From Gilvibacter sp. SZ-19 (GTDB lineage Bacteria; Bacteroidota; Bacteroidia; Flavobacteriales; Flavobacteriaceae): DNA of 64,000 nucleotides. The notes under the pieces were generated by a model. The model searched no databases. It was given only the letters and a program-made list of their open reading frames with translations, and was not told the DNA's origin. The first letter of the stretch is position 1; every line of letters begins with the position of its first letter. Below, piece by piece: positions 34,796 through 43,639 of this stretch. The stretch is from positions 248,001-312,000 of the forward strand of contig NZ_CP019333.1 in NCBI RefSeq assembly GCF_002163875.1, written 5' to 3'. The position numbers were made by a program, and so were the translations under genes.

Positions 34796-35345
34796 GCCCC
34801 TAGTTTTTCTGTTTGTATTACTACTGATGGGATCTTGTGCTCAACCCGAAGCGCGTAGACCGGTAAGCCAGAACTCTGGCAGCTTTGTAAACGCCTCCGT
34901 AAGTCGAAATCAAGAGCTGGTGGCTCAACAAGAGGCCGCAATAAAAGCGGTGATCGCCAAAGACACCACCGCAACCTTTACAGCTTCTGAAAACGGCTTT
35001 TGGTATACCAAGACCGTTGTAGATTCTACCGCGACCTATTTACCGCAGTTTGGAGACCAACTCACTTTTGACTACCAAATAGAAGATATTTACGGCAATG
35101 TTATCTATCCGAAGCAACAAATAAGCCCAAGAACTTACGCCATGGACCAACAGGAATTGATAAGTGGGCTGCGTCAAGGCTTAAAATTGATGCATCAGGG
35201 CGAATCAATGATATTATTCTTACCCTCATACACCGCCTTTGGCTACTATGGGGACGACAACAAAATAGGGATCAATTATCCGCTAAAGGTCAAAGTAGAC
35301 CTCTTGAGCATCGATCCTCAAAATAAAAATGAATCCAATAATTAA
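34788..35345 (+). CDS. gldI: GldI-like gliding-motility peptidyl-prolyl isomerase
   Basis: 185 aa. A lipoprotein signal with lipobox LLMGSC (Cys17) is followed by an FKBP domain with QFGDQLTFDYQIEDIYGNVI and LISGLRQGLKLMHQGESMILFLPSYTAFGY. In Flavobacterium GldI is needed for gliding and type IX secretion. The order nrnA-gldI-cyclophilin/FKBP matches what I recall for other Flavobacteriia. The isomerase could fold surface adhesins or secretion components. No other gld genes are in the window. Confidence 0.85.
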   Translation: MPKPLVFLFVLLLMGSCAQPEARRPVSQNSGSFVNASVSRNQELVAQQEAAIKAVIAKDTTATFTASENGFWYTKTVVDSTATYLPQFGDQLTFDYQIEDIYGNVIYPKQQISPRTYAMDQQELISGLRQGLKLMHQGESMILFLPSYTAFGYYGDDNKIGINYPLKVKVDLLSIDPQNKNESNN

Positions 35346-35354
35346 AAGATAGAA

Positions 35355-36461
35355 ATGAAGAAAATCACTCTATTACTAGTATTTGCAGGACTCTTTGCAG
35401 CTTCTTGTCAAAATCCAAAATACCCGGACTTGGCAGATGGTGTCTATGCAGAGTTCGTGACCAATAAAGGTACTTTTGTCGCCAAGCTTTTCCACGAGCA
35501 GGCTCCGGTTACTGTGTCTAACTTTGTAACCTTGGCCAGTGGCAAAAGTGAGATGGCAGATTCAACCTACATGGGCAAACCATACTACAACGGTCTTATC
35601 TTTCACCGTGTCATCAATGATTTTATGATCCAAGGTGGATGCCCCTTGGGCAACGGAATGGGTAGCCCAGGCTATGCCTTTCCAGATGAGTTTGTTCAAG
35701 GCTTGGTTCACGACAAAAAGGGAATCCTCTCTATGGCCAACAGCGGACCAAACACCAACGGAAGTCAGTTCTTTATAACCTTAAAAGAAACGCCGCACTT
35801 AGACTATAAGCACGCTGTTTTTGGAGAGATCGTTATTGGACAAGACATTGTTGACAGTATTGGAGCTGTAGAGACCAGCAAGCCTGGAGATAAACCTGTA
35901 GAAGACGTAGTGATGCAAGAAGTGAACATACTCACCAAAGGCGATATCGTTGTTCCTACACTGAAAGAGGCTTTGACTATTAAGGCAGAGAAGGCCGCAG
36001 CAAGAGCAGAAGAGATCAAGAACACGGCTGCTGAATACAAGGCCAAGAACGAGGCCATTCTTGCAGATGCAGAAGAATTACCTTCTGGCCTGCGTCGTGC
36101 TTATGTGACCAAAGGAGAGGGTGAAACACCGGCAGAAGGACAGATCGTACTTTTGGAATACGAAGGTTACTACACAGACGGACTACTTTTTGATACTTCG
36201 GATCCTGATCTGGCAGAGAAATTTGATGTAATGAACTTGGCGCGTAAAGAAGCCGGACGTTACGGTGCATTGGAGATTCCATTCTCTGCGGACGCACGTA
36301 TGATCCCTGGTTTTAAAGAAGCTATGCTAAGCATGCAAGTTGGAGATGAGATCATGGTTTACTTGCCGTCTCACCTCGGCTACGGAGAACAAGGTTCTAG
36401 AGCTATTCCGCCGAATACCGACCTAATCTTTAGAATGAAGATGACTGGAATCAAGCAGTAA
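35355..36461 (+). CDS. Cyclophilin-FKBP fusion peptidyl-prolyl isomerase
   Basis: 368 aa lipoprotein (signal with FAASC, Cys18). Residues about 28-190 form a cyclophilin (NGLIFHRVINDFMIQGG, GSQFFITLKETPHLDYKHAVFG). A helical linker follows (about 200-245). Residues about 250-368 form an FKBP domain (VLLEYEGYYTDGLLFDTS, MIPGFKEAMLSMQVGDEIM, YGEQGSRAIPPNTDLIF). Two isomerase folds in one exported chain are uncommon outside this phylum. It follows gldI by 9 nt. Confidence 0.9.
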   Translation: MKKITLLLVFAGLFAASCQNPKYPDLADGVYAEFVTNKGTFVAKLFHEQAPVTVSNFVTLASGKSEMADSTYMGKPYYNGLIFHRVINDFMIQGGCPLGNGMGSPGYAFPDEFVQGLVHDKKGILSMANSGPNTNGSQFFITLKETPHLDYKHAVFGEIVIGQDIVDSIGAVETSKPGDKPVEDVVMQEVNILTKGDIVVPTLKEALTIKAEKAAARAEEIKNTAAEYKAKNEAILADAEELPSGLRRAYVTKGEGETPAEGQIVLLEYEGYYTDGLLFDTSDPDLAEKFDVMNLARKEAGRYGALEIPFSADARMIPGFKEAMLSMQVGDEIMVYLPSHLGYGEQGSRAIPPNTDLIFRMKMTGIKQ

Positions 36462-36480
36462 TTGTCACTGCTATAAAATT

Positions 36481-36508
36481 AAAAAGCCCCGAGATCGGGG
36501 CTTTTTTT
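36481..36508. terminator. Bidirectional terminator
   Basis: AGCCCCGA and TCGGGGCT form a perfect 8-bp stem with a GA loop, flanked by AAAAA on the left and TTTTTTT on the right, so it can act for the PPIase gene on plus and for pepD on minus. The pepD stop codon lies inside the T run. Confidence 0.9.
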
Positions 36509-37964
36509 ATGCTTCTTTAGGAATTCGTTTCAGCGTTTCCTGTACGTACTTCCAATACTTTTTAACCGATGAGATACTGGCCCGCTCATCGGGAGAATGC
36601 GCTCCTTTTATTGTTGGTCCAAAGGAGATCATGTCCATGCCTGGATAGTTCTGCCCAAGTATTCCGCATTCAAGACCTGCGTGACAAGCAGCTACATTAG
36701 GCTTTTGGTCAAACAATTCTGTATACAGGCCTTCCATAACATTGAGAATTGGACTATCCATATTTGGCGCCCAACCCGGATAGTCTCCAGAGAGAGCAAC
36801 TTCAAATCCCGCATTCTCAAAATTGGCACGTAAGGCGTTGGCCAGATCGGCCTTAGAAGACTCCACGGAAGAGCGGGTCAAACAGCCCACATGGATCTTT
36901 CCGTCGCCCACCAATACGCGTGCAATATTATTCGATGTCTCTACCAGATCTGCAATAGCAGGACTCATTCTATAAACACCGTTGTGTGCACTATACAAAG
37001 CATTTATGAGTTGCTGCTGCCCCTTATTTTCCATAACAGTGGTAGGAGCCTGAACAGCTTCCATACTGATGTTCAATTCTGGTTCTAACAATCTGAATTC
37101 ATTATTTATGGCCTCTTTCTCTGCCTCGAAAATTCCCTTGACCTTATCTATGTCTTCGGATTTTAAAGCGACTATAGCACTGCTTTCTCTAGGAATAGCG
37201 TTTCTAAGACTTCCGCCATCTATACTTCCTACGCTAACTGAATCACCCATAACATATAGCAAGCGATTCATCAGCTTATTGGCATTTCCTAAACCTTTGT
37301 GAATGTCCATGCCACTATGACCACCTTGTAAACCAGTAACACTTAGGCGGAATCCGGCAAAACTTGCGTCTGTATTCTCGGTCTTATAAGTTCGGGTGGC
37401 GGTAATATCTACCCCTCCGGCGCAGCCAACGCCTATCTCGTCATCTTCTTCGGTATCGAGATTGAGCAAGATCTTACCTTCTAGCAATCCTCCTTTTAAG
37501 CCCATGGCCCCAGTCATACCCGTTTCTTCGTCTATGGTAAACAGCCCTTCGATTGCCGGATGCGCAATATCATCCGCAGCTAAAACAGCCATAATAGTGG
37601 CAACTCCTAAGCCGTTATCGGCACCTAAGGTCGTACCCTTGGCACGGACCCAATCCCCATCGACATACATTTCAATCCCTTGGGTGTCGAAATCGAAGTT
37701 GGTGTCATTGTTCTTTTGATGCACCATATCTAAATGCGACTGCATAACTATAGGTGTGCGATCTTCCATTCCAGGACTAGCTGGTTTGCGAATGATCACA
37801 TTTCCTACCTCATCCTCTAAGGTCTCCAGGCCCAATCGCTGCCCAAAATCTTTCATAAAAGCGATAACGCGTTCTTCTTTCTTAGAGGCGCGTGGCACAG
37901 CGTTCAAGTCTGCGAAATGATTCCAAATTGCTTGGGGTTCGAGTTGTCTTATGGTCTCGTTCAT
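36507..37964 (-). CDS. pepD: Aminoacyl-histidine dipeptidase (PepD)
   Basis: 485 aa from the ATG at 37964. A longer frame to 38045 exists, but a perfect promoter element (TAAATTTG) lies at 37979-37986, upstream of this start and inside the longer frame. It belongs to the M20 metallopeptidases: VMQSHLDMVHQ, TTLGADNGLGVA (metal Asp), FTIDEETGMTGAMG (catalytic Glu) and CHAGLECGILG. It cleaves carnosine-type and other dipeptides in the cytosol. It is divergent from the DUF3810 gene. Confidence 0.92.
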   Translation of the reverse strand: MNETIRQLEPQAIWNHFADLNAVPRASKKEERVIAFMKDFGQRLGLETLEDEVGNVIIRKPASPGMEDRTPIVMQSHLDMVHQKNNDTNFDFDTQGIEMYVDGDWVRAKGTTLGADNGLGVATIMAVLAADDIAHPAIEGLFTIDEETGMTGAMGLKGGLLEGKILLNLDTEEDDEIGVGCAGGVDITATRTYKTENTDASFAGFRLSVTGLQGGHSGMDIHKGLGNANKLMNRLLYVMGDSVSVGSIDGGSLRNAIPRESSAIVALKSEDIDKVKGIFEAEKEAINNEFRLLEPELNISMEAVQAPTTVMENKGQQQLINALYSAHNGVYRMSPAIADLVETSNNIARVLVGDGKIHVGCLTRSSVESSKADLANALRANFENAGFEVALSGDYPGWAPNMDSPILNVMEGLYTELFDQKPNVAACHAGLECGILGQNYPGMDMISFGPTIKGAHSPDERASISSVKKYWKYVQETLKRIPKEA

Positions 37965-37978
37965 CTTGAAAGTTTTAA

Positions 37979-37986
37979 CAAATTTA
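37979..37986 (-). promoter_or_regulatory. -7 promoter element TAAATTTG of pepD
   Basis: Perfect TAnnTTTG match on the minus strand, 14 nt before the pepD ATG. It sets the start of that gene. Confidence 0.6.
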
Positions 37987-38032
37987 GCGGTTTTCAAGCC
38001 GTCCGGGAAATTAAAAAACAAAGAATTGTTTG

Positions 38033-38040
38033 TATGTTTG
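38033..38040 (+). promoter_or_regulatory. -7 promoter element TATGTTTG just before a start codon
   Basis: Perfect TAnnTTTG match only 4 nt before the ATG of the DUF3810 gene. Transcription from it would begin at or very near the start codon, suggesting a leaderless mRNA. Confidence 0.55.
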
Positions 38041-38044
38041 AACA

Positions 38045-39112
38045 ATGCGATTCAAGATCAAACTCGGCCTGGCAATTCTGCTTGTTGTTCAAATATTTGG
38101 GCTGCGTTTACTGCGATACTTTCCAGATTTTGTAGAACAGTATTACAGTTTAGGGATCTACCCCTTTTTCTCAAAACTGAGTCGATACATCTTCGGATGG
38201 ATTCCATTCTCTGTAGGAGATTTTATTTACCTAGGCCTTATCATCTATGCCTGCCGCTGGCTGTACTTGAATATTAGACGCCTAAAGACAGGGCCTTGGG
38301 GTTTCTTTCTGGATATAGCAGCGACCTTATCTCTTGCCTATCTGCTATTTAACCTAGTTTGGGGAATTAACTATTACCGCAATCCGCTCTATAAAACCCT
38401 GGAACTGGAGAAATCATATACCAATGAGCAGCTCTTAGACCTTACCGAGCGCTTGATAGCGAGGTCCAATGAATTGCATCGCCAACTGGGCTATGCAGAT
38501 ACTATTAAGATAGACCTTCCCTATTCACAGCGAGAGATCTTTAAACGCTCTTTAGCGGGTTATGAGGAATTGGCGAAAAAACATCCTATGTTCAATTACA
38601 AACCGCGCTCGGTAAAAAAGTCGGGCTTGAGTTTGGGATTGACCTACATGGGGTACAGCGGTTATTACAATCCGTTTACCGGAGAGGCGCAGGTGAATCG
38701 CCTGATAAAATCCTATAAATTTCCGGTGGTGGCTTGTCATGAAGAGGCGCATCAGATGGGTTATGCTGCGGAGAACGAAGCCAATTTTATCGCAGCTTTG
38801 GCAACTATACATAATCCGGATACCTATATTCAATACACCGGATATATTTTTATGTTGCGCTACTGCGTCAATGAGATCGCACGAAGAGATGAGGCTGCAT
38901 ATCGAGAAGTCTTGACCACAATAAATCCCGGAATACTCAAGAGCTACAAAGAGATGCGTGACTTTTGGGAGAGTTATAACAACCCGTTCGAAGACCTGTC
39001 CAAAGCCTTCTGGGACAATTTCTTAAAGGCCAACAACCAAGAAAAAGGCATTATGAGTTACAGTTATATGGTGGCTCTGGCGGTAAACTATTTTGAAAAG
39101 AATCCGCTCTGA
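38045..39112 (+). CDS. DUF3810 membrane protein with HExxH motif
   Basis: 355 aa. About three membrane helices lie in residues 1-115 (LGLAILLVVQIFGLRLLRYF, GDFIYLGLIIYA, LSLAYLLFNLVWGINYYR), followed by a globular domain. The sequence VACHEEAHQMGYAAENEANFIA carries an HEEAH (HExxH) zinc-peptidase motif with a following Glu-rich helix, so a gluzincin-like protease is plausible. The family is a DUF in Bacteroidota. The membrane tether suggests cleavage of envelope substrates. Confidence 0.8.
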   Translation: MRFKIKLGLAILLVVQIFGLRLLRYFPDFVEQYYSLGIYPFFSKLSRYIFGWIPFSVGDFIYLGLIIYACRWLYLNIRRLKTGPWGFFLDIAATLSLAYLLFNLVWGINYYRNPLYKTLELEKSYTNEQLLDLTERLIARSNELHRQLGYADTIKIDLPYSQREIFKRSLAGYEELAKKHPMFNYKPRSVKKSGLSLGLTYMGYSGYYNPFTGEAQVNRLIKSYKFPVVACHEEAHQMGYAAENEANFIAALATIHNPDTYIQYTGYIFMLRYCVNEIARRDEAAYREVLTTINPGILKSYKEMRDFWESYNNPFEDLSKAFWDNFLKANNQEKGIMSYSYMVALAVNYFEKNPL

Positions 39113-39117
39113 TAGGC

Positions 39118-39143
39118 CTTTAACACGCTGTTAAAGATTTGTT
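39118..39143 (+). terminator. Probable terminator of the DUF3810 gene
   Basis: CTTTAACA-CGC-TGTTAAAG is a perfect 8-bp stem (39118-39136) beginning 6 nt after the gene, followed by ATTTGTTAT. The T tract is short and the stem AT-rich, so strength is uncertain. Confidence 0.45.
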
Positions 39144-39313
39144 ATAGAGTCCGACTTGGCCGGCAACCCTTAGTATCTTTAAACAGAAAACCAACCATTT
39201 TAGATTAAACGTGAAAATCCTCGATGGCATTAGCATCGCAGTGCAGCAATTTTTGGCCAAGATCCACAAAGGCCGCTCTACTTACGTTTATCGAAAATTC
39301 AAATCAAACATGT

Positions 39314-42274
39314 ATGAAGTATAAAGTACTCCTCCTTTTGGGACTGCTGCTGTGCGGACCCTTAGCAGCGCAGGAATATTTTCCTGACAACGACAGTGTG
39401 AAAGAGCAGAACACCAACTACACTGCGTTTACAGGAGCCACTATCTATGTGACTCCAACCAAAAAATTAGACAATGCCACTTTGGTCATCAGAGATGGAA
39501 AAGTTGTGGCTGTTGGCACCAATGTTCGAATTCCACAGAATTCTATTATGGTAGATGCCAGCGGGACTACCATCTATCCGTCATTTATTGATCCTTACTC
39601 TGAATTCGGTGTAAAAAAGGCGCAACGCGCTCAAGGTGGCGGTCGTTCTCCGCAGTACAGTCCAACTAGAGCGGGCTATTATTGGAACGACCATATAATG
39701 CCAGAGTACAATGCCATTGCAGACTTTAAATTCGACGACAAAACTGCTGCCACCATGCGCAAAGCAGGATTTGGAGTTGTCAATGCACACCGCAACGATG
39801 GGATAGCACAAGGTTCTGGAGTCTTGGTAGCCTTGAATAGCAAGGGCGACGATGCAGATCGTGTAATGAACACCGCTTCTGGACAGTTCTTTTCCTTTAG
39901 CAAAAGTGTTGCATCAAGACAGTCCTACCCTACTTCACTTATGGGTGCTATGGCCCTGCTACGACAAATGTATCACGATATGCGTTGGTACGAAGCCGGT
40001 AATAGCAATACGACAGATCGATCTTTAGAGGCCTTAATTGCCAATAAGGGAATGACTGCCATATTTGATGCAGGAGACAAAGGCAACGATCTAAGAGCCG
40101 ATAAGATCGGAGATCAGTTTGGCATTCAATATGTTATTGTTGGTGGTGGCGATGAGTACGAAGCTATAGCCGATATCAAGGCGACCAATGCCACCTATAT
40201 CTTGCCGATCAATTTTCCAGACGCTTACGATGTGTCTAACCCTTATCAGGCCGATTATGTGACTTTGGCAGACATGCGTGCCTGGAATCAGGCGCCGAGC
40301 AATCCAAAGGTAATGGCAGAAAACGGCGTGCCCTTTGCCTTTACGACCCACGATCTAAAATCTGCAGCAGACTTTAAGGGTAAGCTGATGAAGGCCATTA
40401 AATACGGTTTGGATAAGACCAAGGCTCTAGAAGCCTTAACCACGGTTCCTGCTCGTATTTTAGGGATGAGCGAAACCTTGGGTAATTTGAACCCGGGTTC
40501 GCAAGCCAACTTCCTTATCACTTCGGGCGACATCTTTGAAAACAGCACAACGCTATACGAGAATTGGGTTCAAGGAACCAAGAACGTTGTTAACGATCGC
40601 AACAAAAAAGACATAAGAGGAACCTATACGCTCAATGCAGGTGGTAAGTCTTATGAGATGATCTTATCTGGAGATGCCGGAAAGCCAAAAATTGAAGTAA
40701 AGCAAGGAGAGACCAAATTCCCGGCCAAGCTTTCTTATGATGACGGTTGGGTGATCCTTTCTATGACCGACGAAGCCAACAACGACATCTATCGAATGAC
40801 AGCTGCGGTGGTGCGTTCCTCGGATAACATAAGAGGGCGACTGGTCTTGCCAAACGGTAGAGAAACCAGTTTTAACGCAAACAAAACTGCCGGCCCAGAG
40901 GAAGCAGAAAAGCAAGCCGAAGGCGATGATGGCGAAGCACCAACAGTTGTTGGAATTACCTATCCGAATATTGGTTACGGATACAAATCGGTTCCGCAGT
41001 CACAGAATATCTTATTTAAAAATGCAACGGTTTGGACGGGTGAAGCAGAAGGAATACTCATGAATACAGATGTTTTGGTTCGCGACGGGAAGATCGCCGC
41101 GATTGGCCAGAACCTCAACGCTAGAGGTGCCCGAGTGGTAGACGCTACCGGAAAACATCTTACGGCGGGTATCATAGATGAACACTCCCATATTGCTGCC
41201 TTAGCTATTAACGAAGCTGGACATAACAGCTCCGCAGAAGTTACCATAGAAGATGTAGTAGACCCAGAAGACATTGACATTTATCGCAATTTGGCCGGAG
41301 GTGTTACTTCTATTCAGATCTTACACGGATCGGCCAACCCAATTGGTGGGCGCTCTGCAATAATCAAACTTAAATGGGGAGAAAGTGCAGACAACATGAT
41401 CTATGACAACACACCAAAGTTCATAAAGTTTGCTTTAGGAGAAAACGTGAAGCAATCCAACTGGCAAAGCTTTAGCCGTTTCCCACAAACGCGTATGGGT
41501 GTTGAACAGCTTTATATGAACTACTTCAGCAGAGCTAAAGAATACGACGCTAAAAAGAAAAGCGGCGCCAATATTCGCTATGACGAAGAATTGGAAGTGC
41601 TTGCAGAGATCTTGAACGGAGAACGCTTTATCTCTTGTCACTCTTATGTACAAAGTGAGATCAATATGCTGATGAAGGTGGCGGAAAAATTCGACTTTAG
41701 GGTCAATACCTTCACCCACATCTTAGAAGGTTATAAAGTTGCCGATAAAATGGCAGCGCATGGTGTAGGCGGATCGACATTTAGTGACTGGTGGGCCTAT
41801 AAATACGAAGTAAACGACGCTATTCCATATAATGCGGCGATCATGGCACGTGAAGGTGTTGTTGTTGCTATTAATAGTGACGACGGAGAAATGTCGCGTC
41901 GTTTGAATCAAGAGGCGGCCAAAACTGTTAAGTACGGAGGCATGAGCGAAGAAGAAGCCTGGAAGATGGTAACACTCAATCCGGCTAAGCTCTTACACAT
42001 AGATGATCGCGTGGGAAGCATCAAAGTAGGCAAAGACGCAGACTTGGTTCTTTGGACAGACAATCCGTTGTCGGTTTATGCCAAGGCAGAGCAAACCTAT
42101 ATAGAAGGAGCCCTTTTCTTTGATATGACCAAGGACGCTTCTATGCGTGCAGCGATTCAGCAAGAACGCAACGAGCTCATAAAGATGATGCTCGATGACA
42201 AAGGCGGAAACAATGGAGCTAAACGCCGTCCAGGAAGCCGTCCGAAGCAACGATTCACATGTGAAACCCTTTAA
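39314..42274 (+). CDS. Tandem-domain amidohydrolase-family exported protein
   Basis: 986 aa from the ATG at 39314, which gives a signal peptide ending PLAAQEYF; an earlier ATG at 39224 adds an unlikely leader. Two amidohydrolase-like halves are fused. The first (about residues 30-450) reads YPSFIDPYSEFGV where the metal HxH should be. The second (about 575-955) has TAGIIDEHSHIAA (HxH near residue 625), NTFTHILEGYK and AINSDDGE, so only it looks catalytic. It probably hydrolyses an amide or cyclic substrate outside the cytosol. A TATCTTTA promoter-like element lies at 39174. Confidence 0.85.
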   Translation: MKYKVLLLLGLLLCGPLAAQEYFPDNDSVKEQNTNYTAFTGATIYVTPTKKLDNATLVIRDGKVVAVGTNVRIPQNSIMVDASGTTIYPSFIDPYSEFGVKKAQRAQGGGRSPQYSPTRAGYYWNDHIMPEYNAIADFKFDDKTAATMRKAGFGVVNAHRNDGIAQGSGVLVALNSKGDDADRVMNTASGQFFSFSKSVASRQSYPTSLMGAMALLRQMYHDMRWYEAGNSNTTDRSLEALIANKGMTAIFDAGDKGNDLRADKIGDQFGIQYVIVGGGDEYEAIADIKATNATYILPINFPDAYDVSNPYQADYVTLADMRAWNQAPSNPKVMAENGVPFAFTTHDLKSAADFKGKLMKAIKYGLDKTKALEALTTVPARILGMSETLGNLNPGSQANFLITSGDIFENSTTLYENWVQGTKNVVNDRNKKDIRGTYTLNAGGKSYEMILSGDAGKPKIEVKQGETKFPAKLSYDDGWVILSMTDEANNDIYRMTAAVVRSSDNIRGRLVLPNGRETSFNANKTAGPEEAEKQAEGDDGEAPTVVGITYPNIGYGYKSVPQSQNILFKNATVWTGEAEGILMNTDVLVRDGKIAAIGQNLNARGARVVDATGKHLTAGIIDEHSHIAALAINEAGHNSSAEVTIEDVVDPEDIDIYRNLAGGVTSIQILHGSANPIGGRSAIIKLKWGESADNMIYDNTPKFIKFALGENVKQSNWQSFSRFPQTRMGVEQLYMNYFSRAKEYDAKKKSGANIRYDEELEVLAEILNGERFISCHSYVQSEINMLMKVAEKFDFRVNTFTHILEGYKVADKMAAHGVGGSTFSDWWAYKYEVNDAIPYNAAIMAREGVVVAINSDDGEMSRRLNQEAAKTVKYGGMSEEEAWKMVTLNPAKLLHIDDRVGSIKVGKDADLVLWTDNPLSVYAKAEQTYIEGALFFDMTKDASMRAAIQQERNELIKMMLDDKGGNNGAKRRPGSRPKQRFTCETL

Positions 42275-42287
42275 AACTCAGGAAAAG

Positions 42288-43580
42288 ATGAAAAATATAT
42301 TCAAATACGTTTTAGCTTTTGCCCTGATAGTTTCAGGGACAAGCTTAGCACAGCAAACTCCGGGAGATGCGCAAAGTGGCGCTATATCCGTTACAGGAGT
42401 AACCGCTCATATAGGAGACGGCACCGTAATAGAGAATGCAACTATAGTTTTTGAGAACGGAAAGATCACCGCCTTAGGCGATGCTTCGACCCCGACTCGT
42501 GGCACGGTTATAAATGCCAATGGTAAACATATGTATCCAGGTATAATCGCGCCAGCCAAATCCTTAGGTTTGGTAGAGGTAAACGCCGTTAGAGCTAGTG
42601 ATGATCAAGACGAATTGGGTGAGTTCATTCCTCACATCCGCAGCCTTATTGCTTACAATGCAGAATCTAAAGTGGTAGAGTCCATGCGCCCCAATGGTGT
42701 GCTTCTTGGACAAACTACTCCTCAAGGAGGACGCATTTCTGGTACTTCTTCGATAGTACAGTTTGACGCCTGGAACTGGGAAGATGCCGTAGTAAAGGAA
42801 GACGACGGCATACATCTAAATTGGCCGCGTAGCTTTAGACGTGGACGTTGGTGGTTGGGAGAACCAAGAGGTTTCCAACCCAACAAAGACTACAGTGAGC
42901 AAGTTAGTGAGATCGCCAATTTTATGAACAATGCCATAGCTTACGGTAAAGCTACAGATACCGAGCGTAACCTGGCCTTTGAAGCTACCCTACCGCTTTT
43001 TGACGGCGGTAAGACCTTGTATCTTTATGCCGATGGTGAAAAGGAGATCATAGACGCTGTAAACTGGGCGCGTGACAACGGTATTAAGAAATATGTGCTT
43101 GTTGGCGGCTACCACGCTTACAAGATCACAGACTTTTTAAAGCGTAATAATGTACCCGTTCTAGTGAGCCAAACGCACGCCTTACCAAACTTTCAAGACG
43201 ATGATTACGACCTGCCATACAAATTGCCAAAATTGTTAGACGATGCAGGCCTTTTGGTAGGTATTCAAAATGCTGATATGTCTAACTTCCAGACCCGAAA
43301 CATGGCATTTTACGCCGGGCAAGTAGTAGGACAAGGCATGGATAAAGAACGAGCTTTACAGCTTATCACAGGGAACAATGCAAAGATCTTGGGTATCGAT
43401 GACATGTACGGCACCTTAGCCGTTGGTAAAAGTGCTACCTTCTTCGTATCGGAAGGAGATGCCTTAGACATGCGCACCAACATCTTGACCCATGTGTTTA
43501 TTGACGGACGTGCTGTTTCATTAGAAACACACCAGACCGAGCTTTGGAAGCGTTACAGCAAGAAGTACGGTCAGAATTAA
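42288..43580 (+). CDS. Amidohydrolase-family exported protein lacking HxH
   Basis: 430 aa from the ATG at 42288, with a signal peptide ending GTSLAQQ. It has the beta-sandwich and barrel layout of the amidohydrolases (TIVFENGKITALGDA, NAKILGIDDMYGTLAVGKSATFFV) but where the HxH ligand motif belongs it reads YPGIIAPAKSLGL. It probably pairs with, or stabilises, the larger protein encoded 13 nt upstream rather than acting alone. Confidence 0.85.
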   Translation: MKNIFKYVLAFALIVSGTSLAQQTPGDAQSGAISVTGVTAHIGDGTVIENATIVFENGKITALGDASTPTRGTVINANGKHMYPGIIAPAKSLGLVEVNAVRASDDQDELGEFIPHIRSLIAYNAESKVVESMRPNGVLLGQTTPQGGRISGTSSIVQFDAWNWEDAVVKEDDGIHLNWPRSFRRGRWWLGEPRGFQPNKDYSEQVSEIANFMNNAIAYGKATDTERNLAFEATLPLFDGGKTLYLYADGEKEIIDAVNWARDNGIKKYVLVGGYHAYKITDFLKRNNVPVLVSQTHALPNFQDDDYDLPYKLPKLLDDAGLLVGIQNADMSNFQTRNMAFYAGQVVGQGMDKERALQLITGNNAKILGIDDMYGTLAVGKSATFFVSEGDALDMRTNILTHVFIDGRAVSLETHQTELWKRYSKKYGQN

Positions 43581-43599
43581 TAAGTATTTAGATTACTAA

Positions 43600-43633
43600 A
43601 GGAACCGTCAATTATGGCGGTTCCTTTATTTTT
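43600..43633 (+). terminator. Terminator of the amidohydrolase operon
   Basis: AGGAACCG (43600-43607) pairs with CGGTTCCT (43618-43625) and is followed by TTATTTTT. The T tract also forms the -7 promoter element of the next gene (43627-43634), so end of one unit and start of the next are fused. Confidence 0.8.
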
Positions 43634-43634
43634 G
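43627..43634 (+). promoter_or_regulatory. -7 promoter element TATTTTTG before DUF2490 gene 1
   Basis: Perfect TAnnTTTG match 5 nt before the ATG at 43640, inside the terminator T tract of the upstream operon. The close spacing suggests a leaderless mRNA. Confidence 0.5.
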
Positions 43635-43639
43635 GAGTT

